NCBI GenBank assembly: GCA_016280685.1
Contig: JAEEHE010000093.1
Span: forward strand, 1-5,283
Length of the DNA stretch: 5,283 nt
Direction: 5' to 3'
DNA from: Caryophanales bacterium
GTDB taxonomy: Bacteria > Bacillota_I > Bacilli_A > RFN20 > CAG-826
Positions 5,253 to 5,283 of the stretch are shown one piece after another. Below the pieces are notes generated by a model. The model worked only from the letters and a program-made list of their open reading frames with translations, had not been told where the DNA came from and ran no database searches. The position numbers were made by a program, and so were the translations under genes. Numbering within the stretch: position 1 is the stretch's first letter; each line of letters starts with the position of its first letter.

Positions 5253-5283
5253 GTTTGCTTTTAATTTAATAATTAATTCTCAG

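Noticed and set aside
5266..5283. Possible 3' end of a convergent minus-strand gene (five codons then TAA)
   Set aside because: The bidirectional terminator at 5223-5252 makes a convergent gene plausible, but five codons at the window edge cannot support a gene call.
1..5283. A new defence, mobile or biosynthetic system
   Set aside because: All five coding genes fit known housekeeping or widespread families. There are no transposases, integrases, CRISPR-type repeats, attachment-site repeats or clustered unknown genes.

Overview
The window reads as ordinary chromosomal housekeeping sequence from a low-GC Gram-positive bacterium (Bacillota). Supporting signs are the AT-rich intergenic DNA, strong AGGAG-type ribosome binding sites, a short (about 426 aa) glucose-6-phosphate isomerase of the Firmicutes type, a YugI/GSP13-like S1 protein beside it, and a CCA-encoding tRNA. 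Tryptophan is written TGG and no reading frame needs TGA as Trp, so the standard bacterial code fits. A gut-type Bacilli or Erysipelotrichia-like lineage is plausible, but that placement is inference.

Layout. The left half is transcribed leftward (minus strand). From right to left it holds a HAD-superfamily phosphatase (1941-2774) with its own promoter and terminator, then a tightly coupled pair made of an S1-domain RNA-binding regulator (1490-1864) and pgi (208-1488), one base apart, then a terminator, then a tRNA-Val(UAC) gene (9-84) with its own promoter. The right half is transcribed rightward. It holds a one-helix LemA-like membrane protein (2895-3425), its terminator, then an M3-family zinc oligoendopeptidase (3497-5209) and a strong 13-bp terminator (5223-5252). 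The two halves diverge from a 120-bp intergenic region (2775-2894) that carries a convincing promoter for the HAD gene, overlaid by a 9+9-bp inverted repeat, and a weaker one for the LemA-like gene.

How the genes relate. pgi serves glycolysis, and its upstream S1 partner is probably a post-transcriptional or translation-related factor. The same association is known in Bacillus, where yugI lies close to pgi. The HAD phosphatase, LemA-like protein and peptidase show no obvious shared pathway. I see no mobile element, CRISPR array, phage gene, toxin-antitoxin pair, riboswitch or new system. The most distinctive property is compaction: at three same-strand junctions the predicted promoter of the downstream gene abuts or overlaps the terminator of the gene before it.

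Three reading frames are best trimmed to internal starts chosen by ribosome binding sites: the S1 protein (start 1864), the HAD protein (start 2774) and the peptidase (start 3497). No stretch longer than 300 bases lacks a gene.
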